DNA of 64,000 nucleotides from Yamagishiella unicocca. Taxonomy: Eukaryota; Chlorophyta; Chlorophyceae; Chlamydomonadales; Volvocaceae. The notes under the pieces are model-generated. The model was not told the DNA's origin. It ran no database searches and saw only the letters and a list, made by a program, of their open reading frames with translations. The first letter of the stretch is position 1, and every line of letters starts with the position of its first letter. The position numbers were made by a program, and so were the translations under genes. The stretch is from the NCBI GenBank assembly GCA_003116995.1, contig BDSL01000050.1, forward strand, positions 558,001 through 622,000, in the 5' to 3' direction. Below, piece after piece: positions 25,301 through 37,541 of this stretch.

Positions 25301-28300
25301 GACCTTGATGTCTATGTCCGCCCCCAGCACCTGACCGTACGGCAGGGAGTGGGTTCGTATTTATGGTACGGTAGGCGCTTAACAGTTGAGGCGGGGGCAC
25401 GGATGGCACGTGAGTTTGAAAACGTCGAATTAGGGACTGGGCGGGCGGCGACGGACGGGTGTCAGAGCGAGGCGATGGGCTCGGCGTCCCTCAAGCTCCG
25501 CTCCCTAACCGTCTCAACCATACGCCATCCACCCCCTAACCGTCTCAACCATACACCATCCACCCTGCAACCGTCTCAACCCTACACCACCCACCCCACA
25601 ACCACTTGCGCCGCATGTCGGCAGTAGCGCGCAACGCCATTAAGCGCCCGCCACAATTGGGATCAAGGCAACATCCTTGACCAGCACCGGCCCCGACCCA
25701 CGGGTCAGCGCCGCCACGAAACCCAGTGGGCAAGCCCCACCTTGGCGCCGTAGTGCGCCGCCGCCACCAGGATGGATCCAGTGCCGGCGTATGGATCCAG
25801 AAGCAGGTGCCCTCGCCCCACCTGAAACCCAGGGGAGGGGCGGCGCGGCACGGATGGAGTATGGTTGAGACGGTTGTGAGGTGGGTGGAGTATGGTTGAG
25901 ACGGTTGTGGGGTGGATGGCGTATGGTTAGAGACGGTTGCAGGGTGTGTGGTGTGTGGTTGAGAGGGGGGACGTAGCGTGTTGGATGGCGACAGGGGGCG
26001 GCGTGAGGGCATGCGCGCTAATTCGCCGCTAAACCGCGCGTGCGTGGGGGGGTACAGAAAATGACCGGTAACCCGGCATGGAAAGTGCTGCGCGTGTGTG
26101 GGGGTCACAGAAAATACCCGTTCACTCAACGTGAACAGTGGGGGGCCGGGGGGCCAGACAGGGAAGCCGTGGGATGACGTGCAGTGAGGAGGGTGCTGGA
26201 AGGGCGGGAAGGGGCAAGAGAGGGGGAGAAGCCCGACAGGCTGCGGCGCTGGGGCCCGACAGGCTGCGGCGCTGCGCTGTCCGCCCGCAACGACGACCTC
26301 CCTCCCAAGCTACCCGCCAGCAGGGCACAGCACCCCAGGCACATTCGGGGTGGTGCGCTGTCTGGCAGCTCAAACACAGCAAACGACTTCATCCGCATCC
26401 CACTGAACCCGTACCCCCCCACACACACACAACTACGACTCAGCGGCGCCTCCGCTCCGTCTCCCTGCCGCGCCTCGCCTCTGGACCGCCCGGCCCTACA
26501 TCATTAACAACCCCAACCCCAACCCCAATCCCCCCCCGCTCCTCTCCTCCGGACCAACACCACCACCACCCTCGCTTTGTCGGCCGTGGATTCGCGGATT
26601 CTCGTATCAAACCCCACCACCACCCCTTTGGTTTCCTTGCACCCCTGCGCCCCCTCGGTTTGTCGGCCGTGGATTCGCGGGTTATCTTAAACCCCTTCCA
26701 CCCCAACAAGGGCGCCGGCGTAGTGCTCCGGCCAAGGGGTCACAGCCGGGGCGGGGCGGGGTGGGCGAAGGGGCGGCAGCGTCCCACGTTGCTGCTCCTG
26801 CCAACAGCAGCTGCCTGGCCGCCGTCCATCACCACAGGCGATGTGCCCGATGGTTCTACCTCTTGGTCTGGAACCCACTGTAACCGTTACAACAATGATT
26901 ACCACAGTGAACGAACCAGACGCGGGCCCCCACTCGCAGCTGGCGAGGTAGCGACCGCGACAACGGCGGCGATCCCGGTGAGGCAAGGAAACGTGTCGCG
27001 AAACCGGTTTGTTTTGGGCGCTAGCTGGAGAATTGGGGGAGGCGGCAAGCGATGGGATAGCAGACCGCGACGATGGGATAGGCAGCGGCGATGGGATAGC
27101 CTTCCGCTCGCCTAGAACCTCCTAACCATCTTGGGCTAGCAGCACCACTCACACGCTCCCACAGCCAACCACCCCAACCACTCCAACTACTCACAACCGC
27201 CCCCGCCTCCGCCTCACCGTCGCCTGGTTGCACATGACGAACGCCATCTCCGTGTCCATGGACGTAGGGCCCAGGTAGCGCCGGCGGCGCAGGGTGTAGT
27301 CGTCCAGCAGCCGCCGGTCGGAGGAGGCGACGATGCGGCCGAAGTACAACCGGGGGGGGACCTGGTGGGTGGGAGGGATATGCGCGTGTAGGTCAACTTT
27401 TTGTGTTCCTGTGTGGGGGGGATGTATATATGTGTGTGTGTGTGTGTGGGGGGGGGGGGTAATATTAACTTACTGTGTGTGTTTTAAATGTCAATTCCCA
27501 ATGTATGAGTGTTTTATGAAATTTTTCACTGCGTGTTCCTTTTAGCGTTAAATTTGACTGTGGGTGTGGACTCCCTCCATGCAAAACTCCCTTCCACGAA
27601 AAATGGGCAAACCGGACGACGACCTGGCGCTGGGAGGCGGAGCAGCAACAGTGGCTTCACCTTCGACCGGCTGAATAGCTGCCACAGGAAAGGAACTGTA
27701 ATGTATACATCAACGGAGGACAGAACATGCCGGCGGCAGGCGGGGTGGAAGCAACGTCGAAGCGACAGTACTAACCGTGTGTGTATGTGTGAGGCGGCGC
27801 GCGGGAGGGGGGGGGAGGGGTAAAGAGAGCAATCGGTTGGGCGCGACACCAGCCTGACACCGCCAGCAACCGCCAACCGTCACCCACCTCAGCGTCAATG
27901 AGCGACCCGTGGTTCCCGCAGTCGCACCTCAGCAGCACGAACCGAACCTGGGAGCAGGGGGGTGAGAGAAAACCGGTTGGTACGACAGACAGGGAGCAGG
28001 GAGGGTGGCGAGGAAACCGGTTGGTACGGGAGCAGGGGTTGGGGTTGAAACCCCAGGGGGTCCGAGTGCGTGGGAGTGGGTGTGGGGGCGGGGGTGTGTG
28101 GTTGTGGGGGCGGTGTGGTTGTGGGGGCGGGGGTGTGTGGGTGTGGGGGCGGGGGTGTGTGGGTGTGGGGGCGGGGGTGTGGGGTTGTGGGGGCGGGGGT
28201 GTGTGGGTGTGGGGGCGGGGGTGTGTGGGTGTGGGGACGAGGGTGCACCCGGGTTCAGGGCTGGGGGCGGTGGGGGGGCCAGGCTGCTGGATGGCTCTGC

Positions 28301-30708
28301 ACATGACACTGTTGTTATGGCAGCCATTTGTTGCCCCATCTAGAACTTTCAACCGACTAACCGACCAACCAACCGCGCAGCCAACGGCCAAATCGCGTCC
28401 AGGCCCACCGTGCCTGTGGGTCTCGGAGCCGCACGGTGCCCTGGCGGCGGGTAACGGGGGGTGGGGAGGGGGGCAGGAAAACGGAGGTTACTAAAAAGAA
28501 ACGGGGGGAAAGGAAACACAGTGAGATGCCACATAGGTGGAGGGACGCTACTGACTTGCTATTTTGCGGAAGGGTCCGATGCTTGCGGTTAGGGAGCTGG
28601 GTGGAGAGCTGGTTTCGAACACAACAACAACATCAACCACATTGAGGGGGAACACCAGCACGGACACCAGCACGGACACCAGCACGGACACCAGCATAAG
28701 CCACACCACCTAGCCGCGGCGCCTGCACCCGGACCCCGGAGGGCTGCGATTCGGAGGGCTGCGATGCGGCAGTTGTCCGGTGCTGCCCTGATATGACCCT
28801 CATCAGCCCTCCCGCTGATCCCGTCCCCGCCCCCGTCGCCCCTCCTCGCTGCAGCATGCCCTCGCAGCCAGGTGTCCGAAGACTATGCGCCAGCTACACT
28901 TCCCATATCGTGTAACCGGGTCCCTACGTCTCCCCCCCCCGGGTCTCCCTCGAAACCCCCGGGCCTCCCACCTTGAAAGGTATGAACTCCAGCTGCCGAA
29001 TCAGCTCCAGCTGTTCCTCCATGGACAGGGAACTGCCGAAGGACTCGATCACCACACGGAAGGTGAACTCCGGAACCAGCCAGGGGGTCTGCGGGCCGCA
29101 GGTGTAGCAGGGGGTTTAGGGGTTTAGGGTTTTACGGCCGGGGGGAGGGCCAAGGGGTGGCAAGGAATCGAACCGGGGATGGGGAAGCGGTTCCTCCGCT
29201 GAATTGTGATGGGTTGCGCTAGGGCCGGGGTCTCACCCCTGTTCGAGCCCGGGGTCTCACCCCTGTTCGAGCCCGGGGTCTCACCCCTGTTCGAGCCCGG
29301 GGTCTCACCCCTGTTCGAGCCCGGGGTCACCTCCTGGGCCATGCTTTGCCCCACCGCCCTTCCCACCTGGCCCTGCCTCTCCCCCCTCTCCCTTGCTCAT
29401 CCGTTCATTACCCCCGCACTCAACTCCCAACCACTCACCCAACCACTCACCACCACCCCTCGCCTCCCGGCGCCCATCCGCCAGCACCCAATCCTACCCT
29501 ACGCTAACCTGCCGTACCCTGCCCTGCCGTACGCTACCCTGTCGTACCGCTACCCTGCCGTACGCTACCCTGCCGTACCTTGATGTGTTCCGGACACGCC
29601 TGCACGGCCGCTTGCAGCTCCTCGAACGTCGCCCCCTCGCCCCACACCTCCACCATCATCTGCGGCATGAAGCGCGCAACCGCATGGACGCACCAAGGCG
29701 AAGCGCAAGGTGGCGGATGGGAGGTGAAGCGCAAGGTGGCTGACGGGAAGTGAAGCGCAAGGTGGCGGATGGGAGGTGAAGCGCAAGGTGGCTGACGGGA
29801 AGTGAAGCGCAAGGTGGCAGATGGGAGGTGAAGCGCAAGGTGGCGGATGGGAGGTGAAGCGCAAGGTGGCTGACGGGAAGTGAAGCGCAAGGTGGCGGAT
29901 GGGAGGTGAAGCGCAAGGTGGCTGACGGGAAGTGAAGCGCAAGGTGGCAGATGGGAGGTGAAGCGCAAGGTGGCGGATGGGAGGTGAAGCGCAAGGTGGC
30001 TGACGGGGGATGCTTGGGCGGCACGGGCGCAGGCTCGCAGTCGAAGGGATGAAGGGTCCCGAGTAACCAGTGGCAATGTTTTTGGTGGGCAGGCAAAACT
30101 CCACCGCCCGAGCCTCCGGGGGCGGCTCGGTGCTGTCGGGGGGGAGAGGGGGTAGGTTGGAGGGTGCCTGCAGGCTGGCGAAGCGGTCCTGCTGGCTCTG
30201 GTGAGCTTTGGTGGTGAAGCTGGTGTGAAGATACGGAGGAGCAGCGCAGGCTGCGGAAGCGCGGGATGTGCGGGCAGACCGCGCGGCTGGCTGCTTCGTA
30301 ATAGCGGTGAGGTCAGACGTTCAGGAGTTAGGGGTTGGGGCGGCGTTGACCCACGGGCTCGGGCTTCGGCAGACCCATGCCGCTGCACGGACCGTCCCCG
30401 GGGCCGGCCCCGCCCGACCGCGAACCCACCTTGGTCAGGATCATCCGCTTGCTTATTTTCACGGCTACCTCCTCTGAAGGCAGCGTAAGGTACCAGAACG
30501 GCGAGTGCTCCACGTCGCCTGCCGGCGCTCTCCAACTGACCTGCTCTTCCGGACAACCGACCATCTGCGCCAGACTTTCAATTTCTGGTCTTCGGAATTC
30601 GAGCAATCTATGTGCGAAGTACGTCAGGTACTCCTTCCCGCTCGTGCTGGGCGCGTTGTCATCGTCGCCAGCGCGGCCGCCGGCGCTATTTGCCACGGAA
30701 CGCACCAT
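22321..30708 (-). CDS. TRM11: tRNA (guanine10-N2)-methyltransferase, TRM11/TRMT11 type, 11 exons, 483 aa
   Basis: Catalytic subunit that methylates G10 of cytosolic tRNAs with S-adenosylmethionine, normally as a complex with TRM112. Exons, low to high: 22321..22552, 23000..23157, 23381..23512, 24159..24281, 25286..25330, 25741..25821, 27218..27361, 27888..27947, 28972..29088, 29579..29659, 30430..30708. They total 1452 nt (484 codons) and every junction keeps frame. The N-terminal THUMP-like part opens with YLTYFAHRLLEFRRPEIESL and contains SPFWYLTLPSEEVA and VEVWGEG. GPTSMDTEMAFVMCNQ precedes the methyltransferase core, which has motif I DPYAGTGS (residues 236-243), the acidic ADID and the catalytic motif DPPYGVR (from residue 318). 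The C-terminus carries GGRLVYFLP, LPRHPSLEIVAN and SRRLVTMQKV, as in TRMT11. Length matches the family (about 430-460 aa). The acceptor at 23512 (AACAAG) is weak. TRM112 is not in this window. Confidence 0.95.
24680..24912 (+). repeat. Family-A dispersed repeat, long copy
   Basis: The copy begins near AAAACCGTTTAGAGCAGACG and ends at TTTGGGCGCTAGCTGGAGAA. It lies antisense in the TRM11 intron between exons 25286..25330 and 24159..24281. Confidence 0.85.
28058..28246. repeat. GT/G-rich minisatellite
   Basis: Units resemble GGGTGTGGGGGCGGGGGTGT, about 20-24 bp each. It sits in the TRM11 intron between exons 28972..29088 and 27888..27947. Antisense frames through it look like long histidine/proline-rich proteins but are repeat artefacts. 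Confidence 0.9.
29224..29331. repeat. 24-bp tandem repeat, about 4.5 copies
   Basis: Perfect 24-bp units starting CGGGGTCTCACCCCTGTTCG, in the TRM11 intron between exons 29579..29659 and 28972..29088. Confidence 0.95.
29693..30006. repeat. 26-bp minisatellite, about 12 copies
   Basis: Units start GAAGCGCAAGGTGGCGGATG. Two forms occur in a mixed order (GGCGGATGGGAGGT and GGCTGACGGGAAGT), with an occasional GGCAGATG. It lies in the first TRM11 intron and creates long but spurious antisense open frames. Confidence 0.95.
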
Positions 30709-32542
30709 GGCTACTTACAGGTTGCAAATTGGATAAGTCTATTTAGAGTGTTGAAAAGGAAGCCAAAATGGCGCAAGTTGGACTTCCAGGGCCCTACGAG
30801 CCATGCGGCATGTTCGCATGTAACCGAACTCCTGGGGACTTGTTACAAGGCAATTGAGCCCTACTGTAATATTCGAGGACTTTACGTAGGCGCAATACGA
30901 CGAACACCGACACAACACAGCTTGTCGAAAGCACGTCCGCAACCGACCGAACAACTGACAACGTTTAGGCATGGCTCCGAGGGCTTATGTCAATTGGATA
31001 GCACCTTGAGATGTGAGGGTTGAGCGTGGTCAAGCACCATAGCGACGGCCCGACGGGCCTCACGGCACGAACGCTAACCAAGGCCGAAGCCTCCGCTCCT
31101 CTTATTCGCTTCGCCCCGTGGAGAAGCTATGGAGACCGGGGTCACCTGCAGGTGTTCACGAGGTATGGAAGAAGGAGAGGACGGGTTTGGGTGAGGGATA
31201 TGGGAAAACGACTGGGGGAAGTCGCACAGCACGGCGTTTCGCGGGCAACGCATCGTCGCCACCTGTGCGGATTGTCGGAGCTGCAGGCCACCCCTGGAGG
31301 CGGCTGAGGGCAGCGAGTATAGCGGCCAACGTCTTGCAGGTGGCGGGACAGTTTGGCAGCGGCTCAGGCTGTGGCACTGGTCCAAGCTCCGCTGCACCGT
31401 ACGGCAGAAGTCGTCGTCCCAATGCTCGTCCCCGCCCGGGGACGAGCAAGCGCCATTGCGCGACTGGCACCAGCGGACCTTCATGGGCACCAGCGCTGCG
31501 GCTGGAGCAGTCCCAGACAGGGAGGGTCCCCGCATCATTGCATCTGCGAAGGAGAAGGGGCGGCGGCGTTGCGTGATAGCGGCGACGTTGCGGATCTCTA
31601 GGGATGGTCACTGATTGGGGATGGCGGGGAAAGCTGTGTAGTGTTGCCTCCCGTGGTGCGGGAACGGTCGCCGGAAGCCTAGAAGCTTCCTTGACCGTCG
31701 AGCCATCCTTCGCATTGTGCATCGTAGTACCACAGTGCGCTGCAGCCGGTCCGGTTATCGTCGGGCGGTGTCGGGGCGATAGGCAAGCCGGCATGTGGCG
31801 TGTGCTACCGGCAGCTGCGCCTTCGCAACCAAGGGCGGAATCGTTCGCTGCTTTTTCAGGTAGTAGGTATGCCCTGCAGGCTGTCTACGCCCCTGGCTGC
31901 CCACCACTGCCTGCGGCACGCAGTACGCGGGCTCCGAAAATTCACGGAGCCCTCATTCCACATGCCTATGTTGTCGACCAGGCGGCTCAATCAGTTGCTT
32001 GCTATCCGAATCGCAAACCATGTCTGTGAGGCGCAATGCGCTTTCGACATACACGCGTTCGCAGCACTGACGCGAGCCGCGCTTGGCCAGTCCGTGTCAT
32101 GTAGTAACGGTTACAGTGGGCTCCAGACCAGACGGGCCCCTGACGGGTCCCCGTCAATCCACGTCCGCTGGAAGGTGTCATGCTAGCTCCTGCGCGACAA
32201 AATGATTCGTGCCACGGTGGTTGGCAGCAGCGACGGCGAAGCTGGGCCACGCGAGAACGTACGACCCAAGAACCGTACATGGGCGTGAACCTGGTGGCGC
32301 AACCTCACAGGCGTGCTATCTTAAGGGTGTTGTGTTTCCGCTTTGGCCAGTTGTGTTTTTGTTTGGGAGTCAGTCGTACACGTGCCGAACGTCCCGGTCC
32401 TCGTTGGTGGAGACGGCGCCCCCGCGACTACTCTGTCCGGCGCGGGACCTGCAGTGCGAAGTTTGAGGGTCGCCACTTGACGAGCCGCGAGCGTGCTACT
32501 ACCGCTGTGACCACACACCGGGTGGCACTCGCAAGGCTTGAC

Positions 32543-32732
32543 GCCGCCGCTCGGGTGTTGCGCCGCTCGGGTGTTGCGCCGCTCAGGTGTTGCGCCGCTC
32601 GGGTGTTGCGCCGCTCGGGTGTTGCGCCGCTCAGGTGTGGCGCCGCTCGGGTGTGGCGCCGCTCGGGTGTTGCGCCGCTCGGGTGTTGCGCCGCTCGGGT
32701 GTTGCGCCGCTCGGGTGTTGCGCCGCTCGATA
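32543..32732. repeat. 15-bp tandem repeat (GGTGTTGCGCCGCTC)
   Basis: About 12 units of GGTGTTGCGCCGCTC with T/G and G/A variants. The period is a multiple of three, so it is open in several frames on both strands; I do not regard it as coding. Confidence 0.95.
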
Positions 32733-33063
32733 GGGGCTTGGAGCTGTCTGCAACGGCAGGGCCGTCAGCAGGAGGAACAAGAGGCGCCGCCACAGGCTCT
32801 GCCGCAGCATATGGATCCCCGTGTGTCGGCAAGCTGTATATGGATCCCCGTGTGTCGGCGAGCTGGAAGGTGCTTTTCCCGCGAGAACAACGACGCGGAA
32901 GTTGGGTTTGGAGGCGGGGGGGCTGCGCGGGCAGCCGTGGTTTCAGCAGTTGAAGAGCGCGGGCTGGGGAGGGCCAGTAGTTACACGACACGGGACATAC
33001 ACTGCCGTTTGGGCCCCTGTAACAGCCAGTAACAGCCTCAAACTTACGGATCAGCTTGGGCCG

Positions 33064-33384
33064 CAGTAACTGCTACAGTGGGCCCTAGATCAGAAGTAAG
33101 GTAGAGCCATCGGGCGCATCCCGGTTGTGCTATAGGTGGGTGAGGGCTCCCCGTCTGCCCAACGATCACGAGCGAGGGGTTGTTTTTGGCGCAGCCTGTG
33201 CCTCCGGCTGCTTTGCGGGGTACGAGGTATTGTCTGTCGTGAGCGTGTGTGCGGGAAGCGCTAGGATCAAACGCGCGCGTATGTCCTCCTAGCTTGGTTG
33301 TGGGGGAAGGTCCGCGTATATCCGAATAGGTCTCGTACCATACCATATGGTCTGGGGCCGACTGTAACAGTTACTACTACGACA
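33064..33384. mobile_element. MITE-like element with about 27-bp terminal inverted repeats
   Basis: The left end reads AGTAACTGCTACAGTGGGCC at 33065. The reverse complement of the right end (about 33350-33383) reads AGTAACTGTTACAGTCGGCC; the match continues through CNAGANCA with few differences. The roughly 320-bp element has no open frame of note, as expected for a non-autonomous element. The outer end is itself nearly palindromic (GTAACNGTTAC). A target-site duplication could not be called with confidence. Confidence 0.7.
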
Positions 33385-34316
33385 AGCGAACGATTCGTTA
33401 GTTTGTGCCTGTTACAAGGACCCAAAGTTCGGTTTTGCAGTGGTTCTGGAGCAACGGAAATGTAGTGACTGACTCGATTACACGATGCTACGTCGAGATC
33501 CGCTCAACTACAGCTCCCTGCAACTTGGTGGAACGTCATGTCCTAGCACCGGCATAGCCGGTTGAAGGAAAGGTCAAGGATGGTCTCGGTGCCGAACCCG
33601 AGTCGCGAACCAGTAGCGAATATCTCGTGCGTGTGTTGTTAGGTACGGTGCAATTCTACTGCGTAATGAACATCGGTGATGATCTGTCATCTGGTAGCTT
33701 ACGGCTGCCAGTCGTAGCTGGCTCACAACCGGAGCCGAAGGCTAGGGTGCGCACATCGGGACGACACGATGCGCCTGCGCCGCCTTAGCATGTATATGCT
33801 GGGACGCCACCTTTGGCACGCCCAGTGCTCCCAGCCCTGCTCAATGTATCCTCTCTCACGAGGTGCCCAGTTACAGATTTGCAACGGCAGTGGCGAGCGT
33901 CTGTTGCAGCCGTGGGCCACGCCGGGAGTCAGGTGTGCCCTAGTAAGCCGGTGCGTCAAAAATACGAATGGGAGCATGCTCCAATTCAGTCTTGATTCAG
34001 TCTGCGAGCATTCGTTTTCGGTTTGCTTCGTGGCTGTTTGATGCAGGGCGGTGCATTGGGCGGGCAAGGGGTTCGTTTGGGTTATGTGACCTGCCTACAA
34101 GACCCAGGACGAGCACAGATACACGCGCTTCCCAGCACCTGTGGGTCCCAAACGCTAAGCAGTGCAGTGCCGTGGACGGAACCCTACAAAGTGGCCGAAA
34201 TCAATAGGCAAAAGGGCGCGAAACAAGCTTTTCAGTGGGTCCCTGTAACCTTGCCGTTACAGTGGGCCCCACGTGCTAGGCTCGCACAAAAAGCTTGTTC
34301 CCAAGCTGGCATGGCT

Positions 34317-34634
34317 TTACACGGTCGTACAGTGGACATGTTTACCAAGGAGAAATGTCTGCAGGAGTTCAAGGCAGATGTTTTGCCATGAGGGAGTGTC
34401 CGCAGAAGCTATCAGACGCATGAGTACAGTCTTTAAGCTGAAGCCTATAGATTCAGATAGAGACTTGTTCATCCAGGCTTCCAGAGAGTGGTGCAGTCCA
34501 ACTTCGAGCGCAGACTCTGGGAGACAGCCATGAGTTAGTTCCTGGGCCTGGGCGCAGCACCAATATTGGAAACCCCACCCCCTGGGGCGAACCCAGGTTG
34601 AGAACGAACATCCGACCCACTCGTAAGAACCCAA
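34317..34634 (-). pseudogene. Possible transposase-like remnant next to a TIR-like motif
   Basis: The open frame ends at 34317. Its last 60 or so codons look protein-like (for example EVGLHHSLEAWMNKSL and LLQTFLLGKH) and use fewer GC-ending codons than the host genes here. About 45-70 bp beyond its stop lies a copy of the GTTACAGTGGGCCC motif (34255-34270), so it may be the 3' end of a transposon gene. No family recognised; it could be spurious. Confidence 0.25.
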
Positions 34635-35164
34635 ACAATGTGGTAGTGTTGGGACAGATGCTCGTTCTCAGCCTGAGTCCGCCTTGACCTTCAGATGCCG
34701 CCCTTCCAGCGGCCCAACCAACCCCACAGTATGTGGCGAAGACACCTAAACCCCCCCGAGCCCCCTTCCACAACCCATTCCTGCTGGCACACCCACTACA
34801 ACACCCGGCTGGTGCCTACCACCGCCAACTCCGTTTCTTCAAGTCACCAGTGCCCCATCACCATTCGCACAACGGCCCTGTCCAACACCCCCCCGTATCG
34901 GCTGCGCAAATCTCCTCCACGCGCCCTACCGCCTCCTGACCTCGCCATCCCACTCCCCCGCCGCCAACCCCGCAGCCACACGCCCTCCTCCTCCCTGGGC
35001 GTCTCCAACTCCCTATCACCAGCTGCATACCTGCCCTGTCCAACACCCGCCCTCATTGGCTGCGCACGTCTTCCCCACGCGCCCTGCCGCCGCTCACCCG
35101 CCTCGTGCCCTCGTTAGCCCGACTCCCCCTCCCCCCAAACCCAGCAGTCACACGTTCGCTATCT

Positions 35165-35876
35165 CCCCGAGCATCCCCAGCCAGTCGCCCGCCGCGCTCT
35201 CCTGCACAAGGCCCATCAGCGCGCTCTCAACTGAAGCACGGAATCAGCCAGAGAATCGCCATTCCATCCGTGCTCGCGCGCCAACACCCTCCGCCGTCCG
35301 CTGCTCAGGGTCGGCCTCCAGCTCCCCCACCACCCTGGGTGGAGCAGCTCAGGGTCGGCCTCCAGCTGCTCCGCCACACTGGGCGGAGCGGCGGCGGCGT
35401 CAACGTCCGGTTGCACCGGCGCGTCGGCTGCTTGCATCGGCGGCAATGTCGTCCTGGGAGAGGAAGCCTCCGGGGCAGGACGCGGCGACGAGGATGAGGC
35501 TGCAGCTGCCTGCGCTCACGGACCCCTCGGGACGAGGATGCCACCTGAGCGACGCAGGCGGCGGCGGCGGCCTTGTCCGTTGCCCTGCCGGTCAGGGACC
35601 CGTGGCTCGTACTAACCAATTCGTCTGGCGGTGGCATGCTCTGAACCCTGGCTCTGGAATGAGGATACGAACATTGGGCCAGTGTGGCGGAGCAGCCGCT
35701 CCACCCAGGGTGGTGGGGGAGCTGGAGGCCGACCCTGAGCAGCGGACGGCGGAGGGTGTTGGCGCGCGAGCGCGGATGGAATGGCGATTCTCTGGCTGGT
35801 TCCGTGCTTCAGCTGAGAGCGCGCTGATGGGCCTTGTGCAGGAGAGCGCGGCGGGCGACTGGCTGGGAGATGCCCG
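35165..35876. repeat. Long inverted repeat (hairpin), arms about 200 bp, loop about 300 bp
   Basis: The left arm at about 35165-35380 and the right arm at about 35681-35876 are near-identical reverse complements. For example, left CAGTCGCCCGCCGCGCTCTC pairs with right GAGAGCGCGGCGGGCGACTG. A roughly 20-bp duplicated block (AGGGTCGGCCTCCAGCTGCT) in the left arm is missing on the right. A transcript through it would fold into a long double-stranded hairpin. Confidence 0.93.
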
Positions 35877-35974
35877 GGGACAGCATGACCCTATACATGC
35901 GAAAGGCGCTGCCCGCTCGACGGAGGGGACAGCGAGCTCGGCGACGTGCACCCGATTGTTTGGCTCCTCTCGCA

Positions 35975-36062
35975 GGACGGGACCACCCTGGCGGCAGGAC
36001 GGGACCACCCTGGCGGCAGGACGGGATGGCAGGACGGGACCACCCTGGCGGCAGGGTGGCGG
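35975..36062. repeat. 22-bp tandem repeat
   Basis: Units of ACGGGACCACCCTGGCGGCA plus two bases, about 3.5 copies, with one shortened unit (GGATGGCAGG) inside. Confidence 0.9.
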
Positions 36063-37457
36063 GGTGTGCGGCATGATGGGCAGCAGGCGGTAGCAGCAGG
36101 AGGGTGGCGGCGGCGGGGGCGCAGCGACGGTTGCTCCCAAGGGGCCCGCCGGGCCTTGGTGGCGCGGCCAGTGGGGGTGGTTCCGGAGCCGAAGCTGTAG
36201 CGCCAGTCCGAGGGTGCAAGACTGCGGCAACAGTCGCGTCAGCGCTGAATTGATAGGTGGGTCGGCAGGGCGTTCCTGACAGGGGAGCCTGTCGCGCAAA
36301 TTCCCCCTGGGGTGCTGCTGGCTGCTGCTGTTTTGCCTCCGGGCTGTCGGCTGGTGTCGTGGTGGTGTGCCTTTGTTACGGTGCAATTCGGTTCTTGATG
36401 CATGCAGGAGTATTCGTTACAGTGGGCGTTAGACCTCCAGTGGTGACAGTGATCGCCGGACCGCTGACGTAGCATCTCACACACAGATGTCGTTTACCGC
36501 AAGGGGACTGATTCATGACGTACTGACGTTAGGGTTTATAATATCGACACGATGACTCATACCGGCAGGTTACTAGTTTTCCTCATGGTGGCCGGGCACA
36601 CGACGCGTCGTGCGGCCGCTTGGCGGTCGAGGGTGGCACCTACCGACAGTGGTGGACACTCGCGCCGACAATGGCATCAACCGCATCGATTTCGGCGCTG
36701 CTCGAAAACACACCGAGTCATGTCATGCAAAGCACAGTCCGGTCCATCGCGATGTGAGTACATGTGTACGTATATCGTTACTCGAACCTAGCCTTGCCGC
36801 AAAACCCCGACCTCATCCGTTGTCGTCCTTGCTTCCTTCTTGACCTCACCCCGTCGGGGAGCTGTTGGTTCAGCACGGAGTCACAGAGCCAAGCCCCTTG
36901 CTCGCGCGCTGATCCCTCCAGCCCCCCGGCCCCCCGCCCCCACGTGTCTTCCACGGGTCGCATCCACGGGTCTTCCTCGAAGCCCCCCCGCCCCCCCACG
37001 CCATGTCGAGTTACTGGTTTTCTTCTGCAGCCCCCCCGCCATCCACATGAGGAGTCACGACCCGCCGATCCATCCACTCCCGCCCACTTGGCAGGCACCT
37101 TCGCCAAAAGGGCCCAAAACCCTGGTGGCGGCCGGCGGCCGACCAGGACCACCTCGCAGCCGAACTAGGCTTAGCCGCCGAAGGTCGACATACGACCTCA
37201 AAGTTTACTTTCCTCAACCAAATTCTCCAGCATGCATCTCCTAACGTCTGTTCTAAACGGTTCTCCTTTCGTACACGGGTTTTCCTTGCAACCCACCCCC
37301 CCTCCTTTCCCCAATATATATGCGGCCGCAGCCATTTGTCCGACGGCCATGCGCAACTACACTGCCCGCCGTGTCGTGCAACTCGGGTCTTTACGCCCCC
37401 CCACCCTGCCCCCCTCCCACCGCATGTCCGAATGCACATGCTGTGTCCACACCGCAC

Positions 37458-37541
37458 AATGTAGGTGGCGATGTTCCTTAGATGTAACCACACCGCGATC
37501 AGGTCGTACAAGGCGTCCGACCCTGCTGCCATCAGCAGCCC
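37458..37541 (-). CDS. Tentative additional 3' exon of the SET-domain gene
   Basis: The acceptor GAAGCTAG at 37542-37549 opens 28 codons in the phase required by the preceding exon (37674..38552), ending at a GTGCGG donor. The peptide (SDALYDLIAVWLHLRN) looks like folded protein rather than a shadow. The frame stays open into a family-A repeat down to about 37011, so the exon could be longer and terminal, or followed by exons I could not find. Confidence 0.4.

Larger units (their letters stand above)
30709..37457. other. Gene-poor, repeat-rich region between TRM11 and the SET gene
   Basis: 6.7 kb. It should contain the TRM11 promoter near 30709-31000 and the unresolved 3' end of the SET-domain gene. 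What can be seen is a 15-bp minisatellite, a MITE-like element, a long imperfect hairpin, a 22-bp tandem repeat, several copies of a TIR-like motif (32104, 33065, 34251, 36414) and one possible transposase remnant. Base composition is less GC-rich at 30700-34600 than in the flanking genes, as expected for transposon-derived DNA. Confidence 0.6.

Noticed and set aside
26138..28391. Long plus- and minus-strand frames (325, 206 and 198 codons)
   Set aside because: They cross TRM11 introns, GT-rich arrays and family-C repeats; no family resemblance, and they conflict with the TRM11 exons.
29534..30556. 340-codon minus-strand open frame
   Set aside because: Most of it is the 26-bp minisatellite and the first TRM11 intron read out of context. 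The real TRM11 exons 30430..30708 and 29579..29659 are spliced and use other frames around it.
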